Assembly (NCBI RefSeq): GCF_033406955.1
Contig: NZ_CP137734.1
Span: forward strand, 7,750,001 to 7,814,000
Origin: Streptomyces violaceoruber
Lineage (GTDB): Bacteria > Actinomycetota > Actinomycetes > Streptomycetales > Streptomycetaceae
DNA: 64,000 nucleotides
Reading direction: 5' to 3'
Shown: positions 33,810 through 41,935 of the stretch, piece by piece
How positions within the stretch are numbered: the stretch's first letter is position 1
How the letters are laid out: each line of letters opens with the position of its first letter
Made by a program: the position numbers and the translations under genes
The notes under the pieces: model-generated
Seen by the model: only the letters and a program-made list of their open reading frames with translations
The model's database searches: none
What the model was told of the DNA's origin: nothing

Positions 33810-34846
33810 CGGTCACCGCACCGGAGAAGGCGCCCGCGGCCGACGTGCCGAAGGCCGGCGCCACCCGGCTGGTGGACCGCATCTTCAAGATGCGCGAACT
33901 GGCCATCCTGCTCGTCTTCCTGGTGATGATCGGCATCACCCAGGCCGGCAACAGCGAGTTCCTGTCCGAGCAGGGCATCAAGGACCTCCTGCTGAACGCG
34001 ACCATCCTGGTCCTGGTCGCCACCGGACAGTCCCTGGTCGTCATCACCCGCAACGTCGACCTGTCCGTCGGCTCCACCCTCGGCATCAGCGCCTTCGCCG
34101 CCGGCACCTACCTCCAGGGCGGCGGCAACCCCGTCGTGGCCGTGCTGCTCGCCGTGCTGACGGGCGTCGGATTCGGACTGCTCAACGGCGCGCTGGTCAG
34201 CCTCGGCCAGGTGCCCGCCCTGGTCGTCACCCTCGGCACCCTGTACATCATCCGCGGCATCGACTCCATCTGGGTCGGCTCCCGGCAGATCACCGCGGCC
34301 GACCTGCCCGGCGGGTTCGTCGACTTCGGCTCCGGCGGCATCTCCGCCGTGCCCTGGCTGGCCATGATCGCCCTGGCGGTGCTCGTCGCCACGGCGTACT
34401 ACCTCAAGCACTTCGGCAGCGGACGCGAGCTGTACGCCCTCGGCTCCAACCCGGAGGCCGCCCGGCTGGCCGGCATCCCGGTCCGCAAGCGGATCCTGGC
34501 CGCCTACACCTTCTGCGGCGCCCTCGCCGGACTCGCCGGCGCCCTCTACCTGGCCCGCTTCGGCAACGTCGACTCGGGCACCGGCAACGGCTACGAACTG
34601 ACCGTCGTCAGCGCCGTGGTGGTCGGCGGCGTCGTCTTCACCGGCGGCTCCGGCAGCGTCTACGGCGCGGCCCTCGGCGCGCTGCTGCTGACCTCGATCA
34701 ACAGCGTGCTGCCCGCCCTCGGCGTCAGCTCCGTGTGGGTGCTGGCCATCAACGGCATCCTGCTCATCCTCGCCATCGCCGTCGACCGGATCGTCGCGCT
34801 GCGCGTGGCCAACGCCCTGAAGAAGAGGAACGCCCGCCATGGCTGA
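33806..34846 (+). CDS. rhaP: Rhamnose ABC importer, permease 1
   Basis: 346-residue CUT2 (RbsC-like) permease with about eight to ten TM helices starting at about residue 32. It contains NVDLSVGSTLGISAFAAG and the cytoplasmic coupling segment GSNPEAARLAGIPVRKRILAAYTFCG. ATG at 33806 overlaps the ATPase stop. Forms a heterodimeric membrane part with the following permease. Confidence 0.92.
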   Translation: MTVTAPEKAPAADVPKAGATRLVDRIFKMRELAILLVFLVMIGITQAGNSEFLSEQGIKDLLLNATILVLVATGQSLVVITRNVDLSVGSTLGISAFAAGTYLQGGGNPVVAVLLAVLTGVGFGLLNGALVSLGQVPALVVTLGTLYIIRGIDSIWVGSRQITAADLPGGFVDFGSGGISAVPWLAMIALAVLVATAYYLKHFGSGRELYALGSNPEAARLAGIPVRKRILAAYTFCGALAGLAGALYLARFGNVDSGTGNGYELTVVSAVVVGGVVFTGGSGSVYGAALGALLLTSINSVLPALGVSSVWVLAINGILLILAIAVDRIVALRVANALKKRNARHG

Positions 34847-35852
34847 CACCTCCCTGACGCGCGCCGTCCGCTGGGACACGGTCGTCGGTGCCCTGCTCGT
34901 GGTCGTCCTGCTGCTCTCCTTCGGCTTCGTCGACGGGTTCGGCAACGCCCTCAACCTGTCCTTCCTGATCGGCAACACGCTGCCGATCGCGCTCATCGCC
35001 CTGCCGATGACGCTGCTGGTCGTCTCCGGCGAGATCGACCTGTCGGTGGCCTCCACCGCGGGCCTGTCCGGCGCGGTGATGGGCGCCCTGTGGAACCAGG
35101 GCATGACCATCGAGACGATCATCCCGATCTGCCTGCTGCTCGGCGTGGTCTGCGGTCTGGTCAACGGCCTGCTGGTCACCCGCCTCGGACTGCCCTCCCT
35201 CGCCGTCACCATCGGCACCATGGCCGCCTACCGGGGCATCGCGCAGATCGTGCTCGGCTCCGACGCGGTCACCGACTTCCCCTCGCAGTACCTGGACTTC
35301 GCGGCCGGACGCATCGACGGCACCTTCGTCCCGTACGCCTTCCTGCCGTTCCTCGTGCTGCTGGCCGTCGCCGTCGTCGCCCTGCACGCCATGCCGTTCG
35401 GCCGGTCGCTGTTCGCCATCGGCGCCAGCGAGGAGGCCGCGCGCTTCGCCGGCATCCGGGTCAAGCGGCAGAAGCTGATCCTGTTCACGCTGACCGGCCT
35501 GATGTCCTCCCTCACCGGCGTCTTCTGGGCCCTGCACTACGCCAGCGCCCGCTACGACAACGCCACCGGCCTCGAACTGTCCGTCGTCGCCGCCGTGCTC
35601 CTGGGCGGCATCGACTTCGACGGCGGCAAGGGCACGCTCGGCGGGGCGATCGCGGGCGTATTCCTGCTCGGCGCGCTGCAGAACGTCATGAGCCTCCAGG
35701 ACGTCTCCGCCCAGTCGCAGATCGTCGTCACCGGCGTCCTGCTCGTCCTCTCCGTGCTCGGTCCCCGCGTCGCACGGCAGATCTCCCTCGCGAGGGCCGG
35801 ACGCGGGGCGGCACCGGCGCCCCCGTCCAAGGCGCCCGCCCCCACCCCTTAG
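34839..35852 (+). CDS. rhaQ: Rhamnose ABC importer, permease 2
   Basis: 337-residue second CUT2 permease, homologous to the first: SGEIDLSVASTAGLSGAVMG and GASEEAARFAGIRVKRQKLILFT mark the corresponding positions. The start overlaps the upstream gene by 8 nt. The stop codon TAG (35850-35852) uses as its last base the first base of the MITE-like element at 35852. The C-terminal tail, PPSKAPAPTP, is low-complexity, so the natural C terminus may have been changed by that insertion. Confidence 0.92.
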   Translation: MADTSLTRAVRWDTVVGALLVVVLLLSFGFVDGFGNALNLSFLIGNTLPIALIALPMTLLVVSGEIDLSVASTAGLSGAVMGALWNQGMTIETIIPICLLLGVVCGLVNGLLVTRLGLPSLAVTIGTMAAYRGIAQIVLGSDAVTDFPSQYLDFAAGRIDGTFVPYAFLPFLVLLAVAVVALHAMPFGRSLFAIGASEEAARFAGIRVKRQKLILFTLTGLMSSLTGVFWALHYASARYDNATGLELSVVAAVLLGGIDFDGGKGTLGGAIAGVFLLGALQNVMSLQDVSAQSQIVVTGVLLVLSVLGPRVARQISLARAGRGAAPAPPSKAPAPTP

Positions 35853-36050
35853 GCCCTGTCGTCACATTCCCGTCTGCTCGGCGACGCCATGCACGCACTC
35901 TCGCCCCACCGGGCACCGACCACGTACAACCAGTACGCCGGTCGACGCCCGGCACTCCCCCAGCCTCCGGCCGGGGGGACCCCCAGAGCACGCACCTAAC
36001 GCCGCCGAGCCCGCCCTTCGGGCGGACGACGGGAATGTGACGACAGGACC
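35852..36050. mobile_element. 199-bp MITE-like element with 23-bp terminal inverted repeats
   Basis: The left end GGCCCTGTCGTCACATTCCC (continuing to 35874) and the right end (36028-36050) are inverted copies with a single mismatch over 23 bp. The interior has no ORF. It contains a CCTCCGGCCGGGGGGA block and a CCGCCC/GGGCGG stem. The terminal sequence looks like IS5-family ends that recur in Streptomyces. No clear target duplication is visible. It separates rhaQ from rhaS and forms a very long potential stem in the mRNA. Confidence 0.75.
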
Positions 36051-36093
36051 CAACCCCGTCCCCGACTCCGTCCACCCTCGTAAGGAACCCACC

Positions 36094-37176
36094 ATGCGCA
36101 AGTCGTCCATCCGCCGTACCTGTGCGGCCCTCGCCGCAGTCACCTCCCTCGCCCTGGCCGCCACCGCCTGCGGCGGCACCACGAAGGAGGACGTCAAGGA
36201 CGAGGGCGGCAAGGCCGCCGCCGCGGGCAAGGCCGACCCGAACGCCGCGACGAAGAAGGGGCTGACCGTCGGCTTCCTGCCCAAGCAGGTCAACAACCCC
36301 TACTTCACCGTCGCCGACAAGGGCGGCGAGAAGGCCCTGAAGGAGCTGGGCTCCAGCTACAAGGAAGTCGGCACCTCCAGCGGCACCGACACCGCCGGCC
36401 AGGTCTCCTACGTCAACACGCTCACCCAGCAGCAGGTCGACGCCATCGCCGTCTCCGCGCAGGACCCGGGCGCCCTGTGCACCGCGCTCAAGCAGGCGAT
36501 GAAGAACGACATCAAGGTCGTCACCTACGACTCGGACACCAACCCCGAGTGCCGCAACGCCTTCATCTCCCAGGCCTCCGCCGACGACATCGGCCGCACC
36601 CAGGTGCAGCAGATGGCCGAGCAGATCGGCAACAAGGGCGAGATCGCGATCCTGTCCGCCGCGCAGACCGCGACGAACCAGAACGCCTGGATCGAGATCA
36701 TGAAGGACGAGCTGAAGGACCCGAAGTACAAGGACGTCAAGCTGGTCAAGGTCGCCTACGGCGACGACGACGCCCAGAAGTCCTTCCAGCAGACCCAGGG
36801 CCTGCTCCAGGAGCACCCGAACCTGAAGGGGATCATCTCCCCGACCACCGTCGGCATCAAGGCCGCCGCCCAGTACCTGTCCGGCTCCAAGTACAAGGGC
36901 AAGGTCAAGCTGACCGGCCTCGGCACCCCCAACGACATGCGCAAGTACGTCAAGAACGGCACCGTCGAGGCGTTCGAGCTGTGGGACCCGGCCAAGCTCG
37001 GCGAGCTGGCCGCGCGCACCGCCGTCGCCCTGTCCTCCGGGCAGATCACCGGCAAGGAGGGCGAGACCTTCAAGGCCGGCGCCATGGGCGAGTACACCAT
37101 CGGCAAGAACGGTGTGATCGACCTCGGCAAGCCGACCGTGTTCACCGCCGACAACGTCGACCAGTTCGACTTCTAG
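36094..37176 (+). CDS. rhaS: Rhamnose-binding lipoprotein
   Basis: 360-residue periplasmic-binding-protein-like lipoprotein (type I, CUT2 group). Signal peptide with RKSSIRRTCAALAAVTSLAL and a lipobox ending in TAC (Cys about 26), so it is membrane-anchored outside the cell. Mature fold: GLTVGFLPKQVNNPYFTVADK, DAIAVSAQDPGAL, KVVTYDSDTNPECRNAFISQ and GIISPTTVG. The ATG at 36094 has AAGGAA upstream. It delivers rhamnose to RhaPQ/RhaT. Separated from the permease gene by the MITE. Confidence 0.94.
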   Translation: MRKSSIRRTCAALAAVTSLALAATACGGTTKEDVKDEGGKAAAAGKADPNAATKKGLTVGFLPKQVNNPYFTVADKGGEKALKELGSSYKEVGTSSGTDTAGQVSYVNTLTQQQVDAIAVSAQDPGALCTALKQAMKNDIKVVTYDSDTNPECRNAFISQASADDIGRTQVQQMAEQIGNKGEIAILSAAQTATNQNAWIEIMKDELKDPKYKDVKLVKVAYGDDDAQKSFQQTQGLLQEHPNLKGIISPTTVGIKAAAQYLSGSKYKGKVKLTGLGTPNDMRKYVKNGTVEAFELWDPAKLGELAARTAVALSSGQITGKEGETFKAGAMGEYTIGKNGVIDLGKPTVFTADNVDQFDF

Positions 37177-37202
37177 TCACGAACGTACGGGAGCGGCAGT
37201 CC

Positions 37203-37523
37203 ATGCAGCGCGTCTGTTTCCTGCTCAAGGTCCGAAGGGACCGCATCGCGGAGTACCGCGAACGCCACGCCGCGGTGTGGCCGGAGATGTGCGAGGCGCT
37301 CTCCGCCACCGGCTGGCACAACTACTCGCTCTTCCTGCGCGACGACGGCCTGCTCGTCGGCTATCTGGAGACCGAGGACTTCGCCGCCGCCCGGTCCGGC
37401 ATGGAGGCCACCGAGGTGAACGCCCGCTGGCAGGCGGAGATGGGCCCGCTGTTCGAGTCCCTCGACGGGGACCGCCCCGACGAGGCGATGAAACCCCTCA
37501 CCGAGGTGTTCCACCTCGCCTGA
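37203..37523 (+). CDS. rhaM: L-rhamnose mutarotase
   Basis: 106-residue RhaM (DUF718) protein interconverting the alpha and beta anomers of L-rhamnose. Conserved blocks are VCFLLKVRRDRIAEYRERH, AVWPEMCEALSATGWHNYSL and MEATEVNARWQAEM, including the catalytic His and the Trp-rich core. ATG at 37203, 26 bp after rhaS with a GGGAG site. Confidence 0.95.
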   Translation: MQRVCFLLKVRRDRIAEYRERHAAVWPEMCEALSATGWHNYSLFLRDDGLLVGYLETEDFAAARSGMEATEVNARWQAEMGPLFESLDGDRPDEAMKPLTEVFHLA

Positions 37524-37536
37524 CTCAGGCCCCGCA

Positions 37537-37579
37537 GGGGGCGGCCCGGGTACTGTGTGAAGGTCCCGCGGCCGCCCCC
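37537..37579 (+). terminator. Long-loop hairpin after rhaM
   Basis: Perfect 10-bp arms GGGGGCGGCC (37537-37546) and GGCCGCCCCC (37570-37579) with a 23-nt loop that contains TACTGT, a possible -10 box for the following LacI gene. It may be both terminator and regulatory stem. Confidence 0.5.
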
Positions 37580-37612
37580 CACACCCACTTCGACCTCGGA
37601 GGTCCCTGCCCG

Positions 37613-38638
37613 ATGGCCCATTCCGTGGGTATCAAGGACGTCGCCCGCGCCGCCGGAGTTTCCGTGGGCACGGTCTCCAACGTCATCAACCGCCCCGACA
37701 CCGTCGCGACCGAGACCCGGGCGCGGGTGCTGTCCGCGATCGACCGGCTGGGCTACGTCCGCAGCGAGTCCGCACGCCAACTGCGCGCCGGACGCAGCCG
37801 CATCATGGGGCTGCTCGTCCTGGACATGGGCAACCCGTTCTTCGTCGACGTGGCCCGCGGTGCCGAGCGGGCCGCCCGTGAGGCCGGGCTCGGCGTGATG
37901 GTCTGCAACAGCGCGCAGAACCCGGGCGAGGAGGCCGAGTACCTCTCGCTCTTCGCCGAGCAGCGGGTCCGCGGCGTCCTGCTCACCCCCGCCGACGCCA
38001 CCGGCCGCAACATCGAGGGCTTCCGGCGCCACAACATCCCCTTCGTCCTCGTCGACCGCGTCGCCGAGGGCACCACCGAGTGCTCGGTCTCGGTCGACGA
38101 CGTCGCGGGCGGCGCGCTGGCCGTCCGCCACCTCGTGGACGCCGGGCACCGCTCCATCGCCTACGTCAGCGGCCCGCCCGGCCTCAACCAGGTGCGCGAC
38201 CGCCGCACCGGCGCCCTCGCCGCGCTCGCCGAGGCCGGGCTCGGCCCCGACGCGCTGCGCGAACTGCCCACCGAGCGCCTCGACGTCGCCGCGGGCCGCG
38301 ACGCCGGCGCCCGCCTGCTGGGCCTCGCCGAGCGGCCGACCGCCGTCTTCTGCGCCAACGACCTGCTCGCCCTCGGCGTCCTGCAAGCCATGTACGCCGC
38401 CGGGGTCGGCGTCCCCGACGACCTCGCGATCGTGGGCTACGACGACATCGAGTTCGCCGCCGCCGCGGCGGTCCCGCTCACCTCCGTGCGCCAGCCCGCC
38501 GTCACCATGGGCGCGATGGCCGCCGAACTGCTCCTGGAGGAGACCGAGCTGGAGGGCACGGACCGCACCCACCCGCACCGGCGGGTCGTCCTCCAGCCCG
38601 AACTGGTGGTGCGGCGCTCCAGCCTCGCCGCCCGCTGA
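37613..38638 (+). CDS. LacI-family regulator of rhamnose genes
   Basis: 341 residues. The N-terminal LacI HTH is GIKDVARAAGVSVGTVSNVI (about 6-25) with the hinge helix region SARQLRAGRSRIMGLL. The periplasmic-binding-like sensor domain has GNPFFVDVARGAERAAREAG, VDRVAEGTTECSVSVDD and CANDLLALGVLQAMYAAG. GGAGG lies 10 nt upstream of the ATG. It is the only sugar-type regulator in the locus, so it most likely represses both rha arms through the TGAAACGNTTCA-like sites and is released by rhamnose or an intermediate. Confidence 0.93.
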   Translation: MAHSVGIKDVARAAGVSVGTVSNVINRPDTVATETRARVLSAIDRLGYVRSESARQLRAGRSRIMGLLVLDMGNPFFVDVARGAERAAREAGLGVMVCNSAQNPGEEAEYLSLFAEQRVRGVLLTPADATGRNIEGFRRHNIPFVLVDRVAEGTTECSVSVDDVAGGALAVRHLVDAGHRSIAYVSGPPGLNQVRDRRTGALAALAEAGLGPDALRELPTERLDVAAGRDAGARLLGLAERPTAVFCANDLLALGVLQAMYAAGVGVPDDLAIVGYDDIEFAAAAAVPLTSVRQPAVTMGAMAAELLLEETELEGTDRTHPHRRVVLQPELVVRRSSLAAR

Positions 38639-38659
38639 CCGGCCGTTCAGTGGGCCGTC

Positions 38660-38672
38660 CGAAACGATTTCA
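38660..38672. promoter_or_regulatory. LacI-type operator after the regulator gene
   Basis: CGAAACGATTTCA, with symmetric GAAA/TTTC half-sites like those at 32068 and 32235. It lies 22 bp past the LacI stop and 94 bp before the peptidase gene, suggesting that gene belongs to the same regulon. Confidence 0.5.
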
Positions 38673-38765
38673 TGATCCCGGGGGTCGGCGGCCGCAGGAC
38701 GGTGTGCTGAACTGGGACGCGGCCGAAAGAATCGGCCGCCAGATCCGTCCGCCCCGGGAGACCCC

Positions 38766-40067
38766 TTGAGCGTCAGCTACCGCCAGCCAGGCGTCGTCCT
38801 CACCGACCGCCGTTTCACCGTGCCCCTCGATCACGCCGACCCCACCGGGGAGACGATCGAGCTGTACGCCCGCGAAGCCGTCGCGAGCGACAAGGCCGAC
38901 CAGGACCTGCCCTGGCTGGTCTACCTCCAGGGCGGCCCCGGCGGTAAGGCGGACCGTTTCGTCGGCCGGCCCGCCTGGTTCGGCCGGGCCCTCAAGGAGT
39001 ACCGCGTCCTGCTCCTGGACCAGCGCGGCACCGGCGCCTCCACCCCGGCCAACCGCCAGACGCTCCCGCTGCGCGGCGGCCCCGCCGAGCAGGCCGACTA
39101 CCTCGCGCACTTCCGGGCCGACGCCATCGTGCGCGACTGCGAGGCCATCCGCCCCCAGGTCACCGGCGGCGCCCCCTGGACCGTCCTCGGCCAGAGCTTC
39201 GGCGGCTTCTGCACCGTCGCCTACCTGTCGCTGGCCCCCGAGGGCCTGAGCGCCGCCCTGATCACCGGCGGCCTGCCCTCCCTGGACGCCCACGCGGACG
39301 ACGTCTACCGCGCCGCCTACCCCCGCATCGAGCGCAAGGTCGTCGCGCACTACGCCCGCTACCCGCAGGACGTCGAGCGCGCCCGCCGCATCGCCGACCA
39401 CCTGCTGACCCACGACGTGGTCCTGCCGAACGGCTACCGCCTCACCGTGGAGGCCTTCCAGTCCCTCGGCATCATGCTCGGCGGCGGCGAGGGCAGCCAC
39501 CGGCTGCACTTCCTGCTGGAGGACGCCTTCGTCCGCACCGCGAACGGACACGAACTGTCCGACGCCTTCCAGGAGCAGACGCAGGGCCTCCTGTCGTACG
39601 CCGGCCGTCCGCTGTACGCCCTGGTCCACGAGGCCATCTACGGCCAGGACGCCCGGCCCACCGACTGGTCCGCCGAGCGGGTGCGCGCCGAGTTCCCGCG
39701 CTTCGACGCCGCCAAGGCCCTCGCGGGCGACGAACCGCTGCTCTTCACCGGCGAGTCCATCCACCCCTGGATGTTCGACTGCGACCCGGCCCTGCGCCCG
39801 CTGCGCGAGACGGCCGAACTGCTCGCCGCCCGCACCGACTGGACGCCGCTGTACGACCCGGCCCGCCTCGCCGCCAACGAGGTGCCGGCCGCCGCGGCCG
39901 TCTACCACGACGACATGTACGTCGACACCGCCCACGCGCTGACCACCGCCCGCGCGATCCGGGGCCTGCGCACCTGGGTCACCGACGAGTTCGAGCACGA
40001 CGGTGTGCGGGCCGGCGGCCCGCGCGTCCTGGACCGGCTGCTCGCGCTCGCCCGCGACGAGGCCTGA
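38766..40067 (+). CDS. Alpha/beta hydrolase, proline iminopeptidase-like (S33)
   Basis: 433-residue cytoplasmic serine hydrolase. Oxyanion region LQGGPGG, then LLDQRGTG, the nucleophile elbow GQSFGGF (Ser about 144) and late Asp/His in the YDDDMYVD-like and VTDEFEHDG segments match prolyl aminopeptidases. The TTG at 38766 follows GGGAG closely; no ATG or GTG with a better site is in frame. Probably releases N-terminal residues, especially Pro, from peptides. The operator-like site upstream suggests co-regulation with rhamnose uptake, which is unexpected for a peptidase. Confidence 0.88.
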   Translation: MSVSYRQPGVVLTDRRFTVPLDHADPTGETIELYAREAVASDKADQDLPWLVYLQGGPGGKADRFVGRPAWFGRALKEYRVLLLDQRGTGASTPANRQTLPLRGGPAEQADYLAHFRADAIVRDCEAIRPQVTGGAPWTVLGQSFGGFCTVAYLSLAPEGLSAALITGGLPSLDAHADDVYRAAYPRIERKVVAHYARYPQDVERARRIADHLLTHDVVLPNGYRLTVEAFQSLGIMLGGGEGSHRLHFLLEDAFVRTANGHELSDAFQEQTQGLLSYAGRPLYALVHEAIYGQDARPTDWSAERVRAEFPRFDAAKALAGDEPLLFTGESIHPWMFDCDPALRPLRETAELLAARTDWTPLYDPARLAANEVPAAAAVYHDDMYVDTAHALTTARAIRGLRTWVTDEFEHDGVRAGGPRVLDRLLALARDEA

Positions 40068-40137
40068 ACGACGCCGGGCGCGACGTCCGGGTGGAATCTC
40101 CGGGTGGCAGACCGGTGGCGCGGGTTAATGTGCGGGC

Positions 40138-40881
40138 ATGACGGAGCCGACGATCACGCAACTGGAGCCCATGCCCGGCGACTGGCGCCGCGCCCTCGCC
40201 GTCGTGGCCCACCCGGACGACCTGGAGTACGGCTGCGCGGCGGCGATCGCGGCCTGGACCGACGAGGGCCGCGAGGTCGCCTACGTGCTCGCGACCAGGG
40301 GCGAGGCCGGCATCGACACGCTGGCGCCCGCCGAGTGCGCCCCGCTGCGTGAGCGGGAGCAGCGGGCGAGCGCCGCCGTCGTCGGGGTGAGCGAGGTGGA
40401 ATTCCTCGACCACCGGGACGGTGTCGTCGAATACGGCACCGCGCTGCGCCGCGACATCGCCGCCGCGATCCGCCGCCACCGGCCCGAACTGGTCATCACC
40501 ATGAACCATCGGGACACCTGGGGCGGCGTCGCCTGGAACACCCCGGACCACGTCGCCGTCGGCCGCGCCACGCTCGACGCGGCGGCCGACGCCGGCAACC
40601 GGTGGATCTTCCCGGAGCTGACCGACCGGGGCCTGGAGCCCTGGAACGGGGTGCGCTGGGTCGCGGTCGCCGGCTCCTCCTCGCCCACCCACGCCGTGGA
40701 CGCCACCCCGGGAATGGAGCGGGCGGTGCGCTCGCTGCTCGAACACCGCACCTACATCGAGGTGCTGACCGAGGAGGACCCGGAGACGTATGTGCGCGGG
40801 TTCCTCACCGGCTTCGCCGAGGCCGCGGGGGAGCGGTTCGGCGGAAGGCCGGCGGTGACCTTCGAAGTCTTCGCCCGGTAG
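40138..40881 (+). CDS. PIG-L (LmbE-like) deacetylase
   Basis: 247-residue zinc hydrolase. AHPDDLEYG (about 26-34) is the AHPDD metal signature, and NTPDHVAVGR holds the third ligand His. The family includes MshB and mycothiol-conjugate amidase, and deacetylases for N-acetylglucosaminyl compounds; the exact substrate is uncertain. TTAATG ending 7 nt before the ATG suggests a leaderless transcript. The sigma-factor gene starts 4 bp after its stop, so the two are co-transcribed. Confidence 0.9.
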   Translation: MTEPTITQLEPMPGDWRRALAVVAHPDDLEYGCAAAIAAWTDEGREVAYVLATRGEAGIDTLAPAECAPLREREQRASAAVVGVSEVEFLDHRDGVVEYGTALRRDIAAAIRRHRPELVITMNHRDTWGGVAWNTPDHVAVGRATLDAAADAGNRWIFPELTDRGLEPWNGVRWVAVAGSSSPTHAVDATPGMERAVRSLLEHRTYIEVLTEEDPETYVRGFLTGFAEAAGERFGGRPAVTFEVFAR

Positions 40882-40885
40882 CGGC

Positions 40886-41878
40886 ATGACGGGGGAGCAG
40901 GACATGCGGGGACAGGGCGACATGCGGGGAGAACGGGACGTGCGGGGGGAACAGGACGTGCGGCGGCAACGGGACGCGCGGGGACAGCAGCGGCTCGCGG
41001 AGCGTTTCGAGGAGCACCGCGGGCAGCTCAAGGCGGTGGCCTACCGCATGCTCGGCTCCCTGGCCGAGGCGGAGGACGCCGTGCAGGAGGCCTGGCTGCG
41101 GCTCGACCGCTCCGAGGCGGACGGCATCGACAACCTCGGCGCCTGGCTGACCACCGTGACCGGCCGGATCTGCCTCGACCTGCTGCGCTCCCGCACCGCG
41201 CGCCGCGAGGAGCCGATGACCGAGGGCTTCGACTCCTTCGTGCCCGACCCCGTGCTGCGGGCCCTGCCCCGGGCGGACCCGGAGGCGGAGGCACTGCACA
41301 CCGACTCGGTGGGCATCGCCCTGCTGGTGGTCCTGGAGCGGCTGGAACCGGCCGAGCGGCTGGCGTTCGTCCTGCACGACATGTTCGCCGTGCCCTTCGA
41401 CGACATCGCGGCGGTCGTCGAGCGCAGCCCGGCCGCCACCAGGCAGCTCGCCAGCCGGGCCCGGCGCCGGGTGCGCGACGCCACCCCCGCAGCCGAACCG
41501 GACCTCGGCCGTCAGCGCCGGGTGGTGGAGGCGTTCCTCGCCGCCAGCCGCGCCGGTGACTTCGAGGCGCTGGTGTCCGTCCTCCACCCGGACGTGGTGC
41601 TGCGGGCCGACGCGGGCGCGCCGGCCCGGGGCGTCGCGGCGTCCAAGGTGGTGCGGGGAGCGCGGACGGTCGCCACCGGGGCGTTCCACTTCCGCCACCT
41701 CGCGCCTCTCGCCCGCGTCGTCCTGGTCAACGACGCGGTCGGCACCGTCGCGGTGTCCGACGGACGTCCCGTGTCGGTCACCTACGTCACCGTCACCGAC
41801 GGCCTCATCACCGGCCTGTACATCCTGTCCGACCCGGAGCGGCTGGCCGGGTTGGACGTGTCCGGGCTGGAGGCCTGA
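40886..41878 (+). CDS. ECF41-type sigma factor with SnoaL-like C-terminal domain
   Basis: 330-residue RNA polymerase sigma factor. Region 2 is about 38-105 (YRMLGSLAEAEDAVQEAWLRL). Region 4 is about 145-200 (LERLEPAERLAFVLHDMFAVPFDDIAAVV). A SnoaL-like extension of about 125 residues follows, which in ECF41 proteins modulates activity in place of an anti-sigma factor. The usual DGGGK and NPDK motifs of the extension are altered here (RADAGAP and SDPERL). Residues 4-33 are an unusual hexapeptide repeat encoded by five 18-bp units. PIG-L-like or other small enzymes are typical ECF41 neighbours. Confidence 0.92.
   Translation: MTGEQDMRGQGDMRGERDVRGEQDVRRQRDARGQQRLAERFEEHRGQLKAVAYRMLGSLAEAEDAVQEAWLRLDRSEADGIDNLGAWLTTVTGRICLDLLRSRTARREEPMTEGFDSFVPDPVLRALPRADPEAEALHTDSVGIALLVVLERLEPAERLAFVLHDMFAVPFDDIAAVVERSPAATRQLASRARRRVRDATPAAEPDLGRQRRVVEAFLAASRAGDFEALVSVLHPDVVLRADAGAPARGVAASKVVRGARTVATGAFHFRHLAPLARVVLVNDAVGTVAVSDGRPVSVTYVTVTDGLITGLYILSDPERLAGLDVSGLEA
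40895..40984 (+). repeat. Five 18-bp tandem repeats within the sigma gene
   Basis: Units starting at 40895, 40913, 40931, 40949 and 40967, each like GAGCAGGACATGCGGGGA, encode (E/Q/R)-(Q/G/R)-D-(M/V/A)-R-(G/R). Each unit keeps the reading frame, so copy-number changes would lengthen or shorten the N terminus in six-residue steps. Confidence 0.85.
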
Positions 41879-41935
41879 CCGGCCGCGCGGGGCCACCCAC
41901 CACCCCGCGCGGCGGCGGACCGTATCCTCGGTGAC

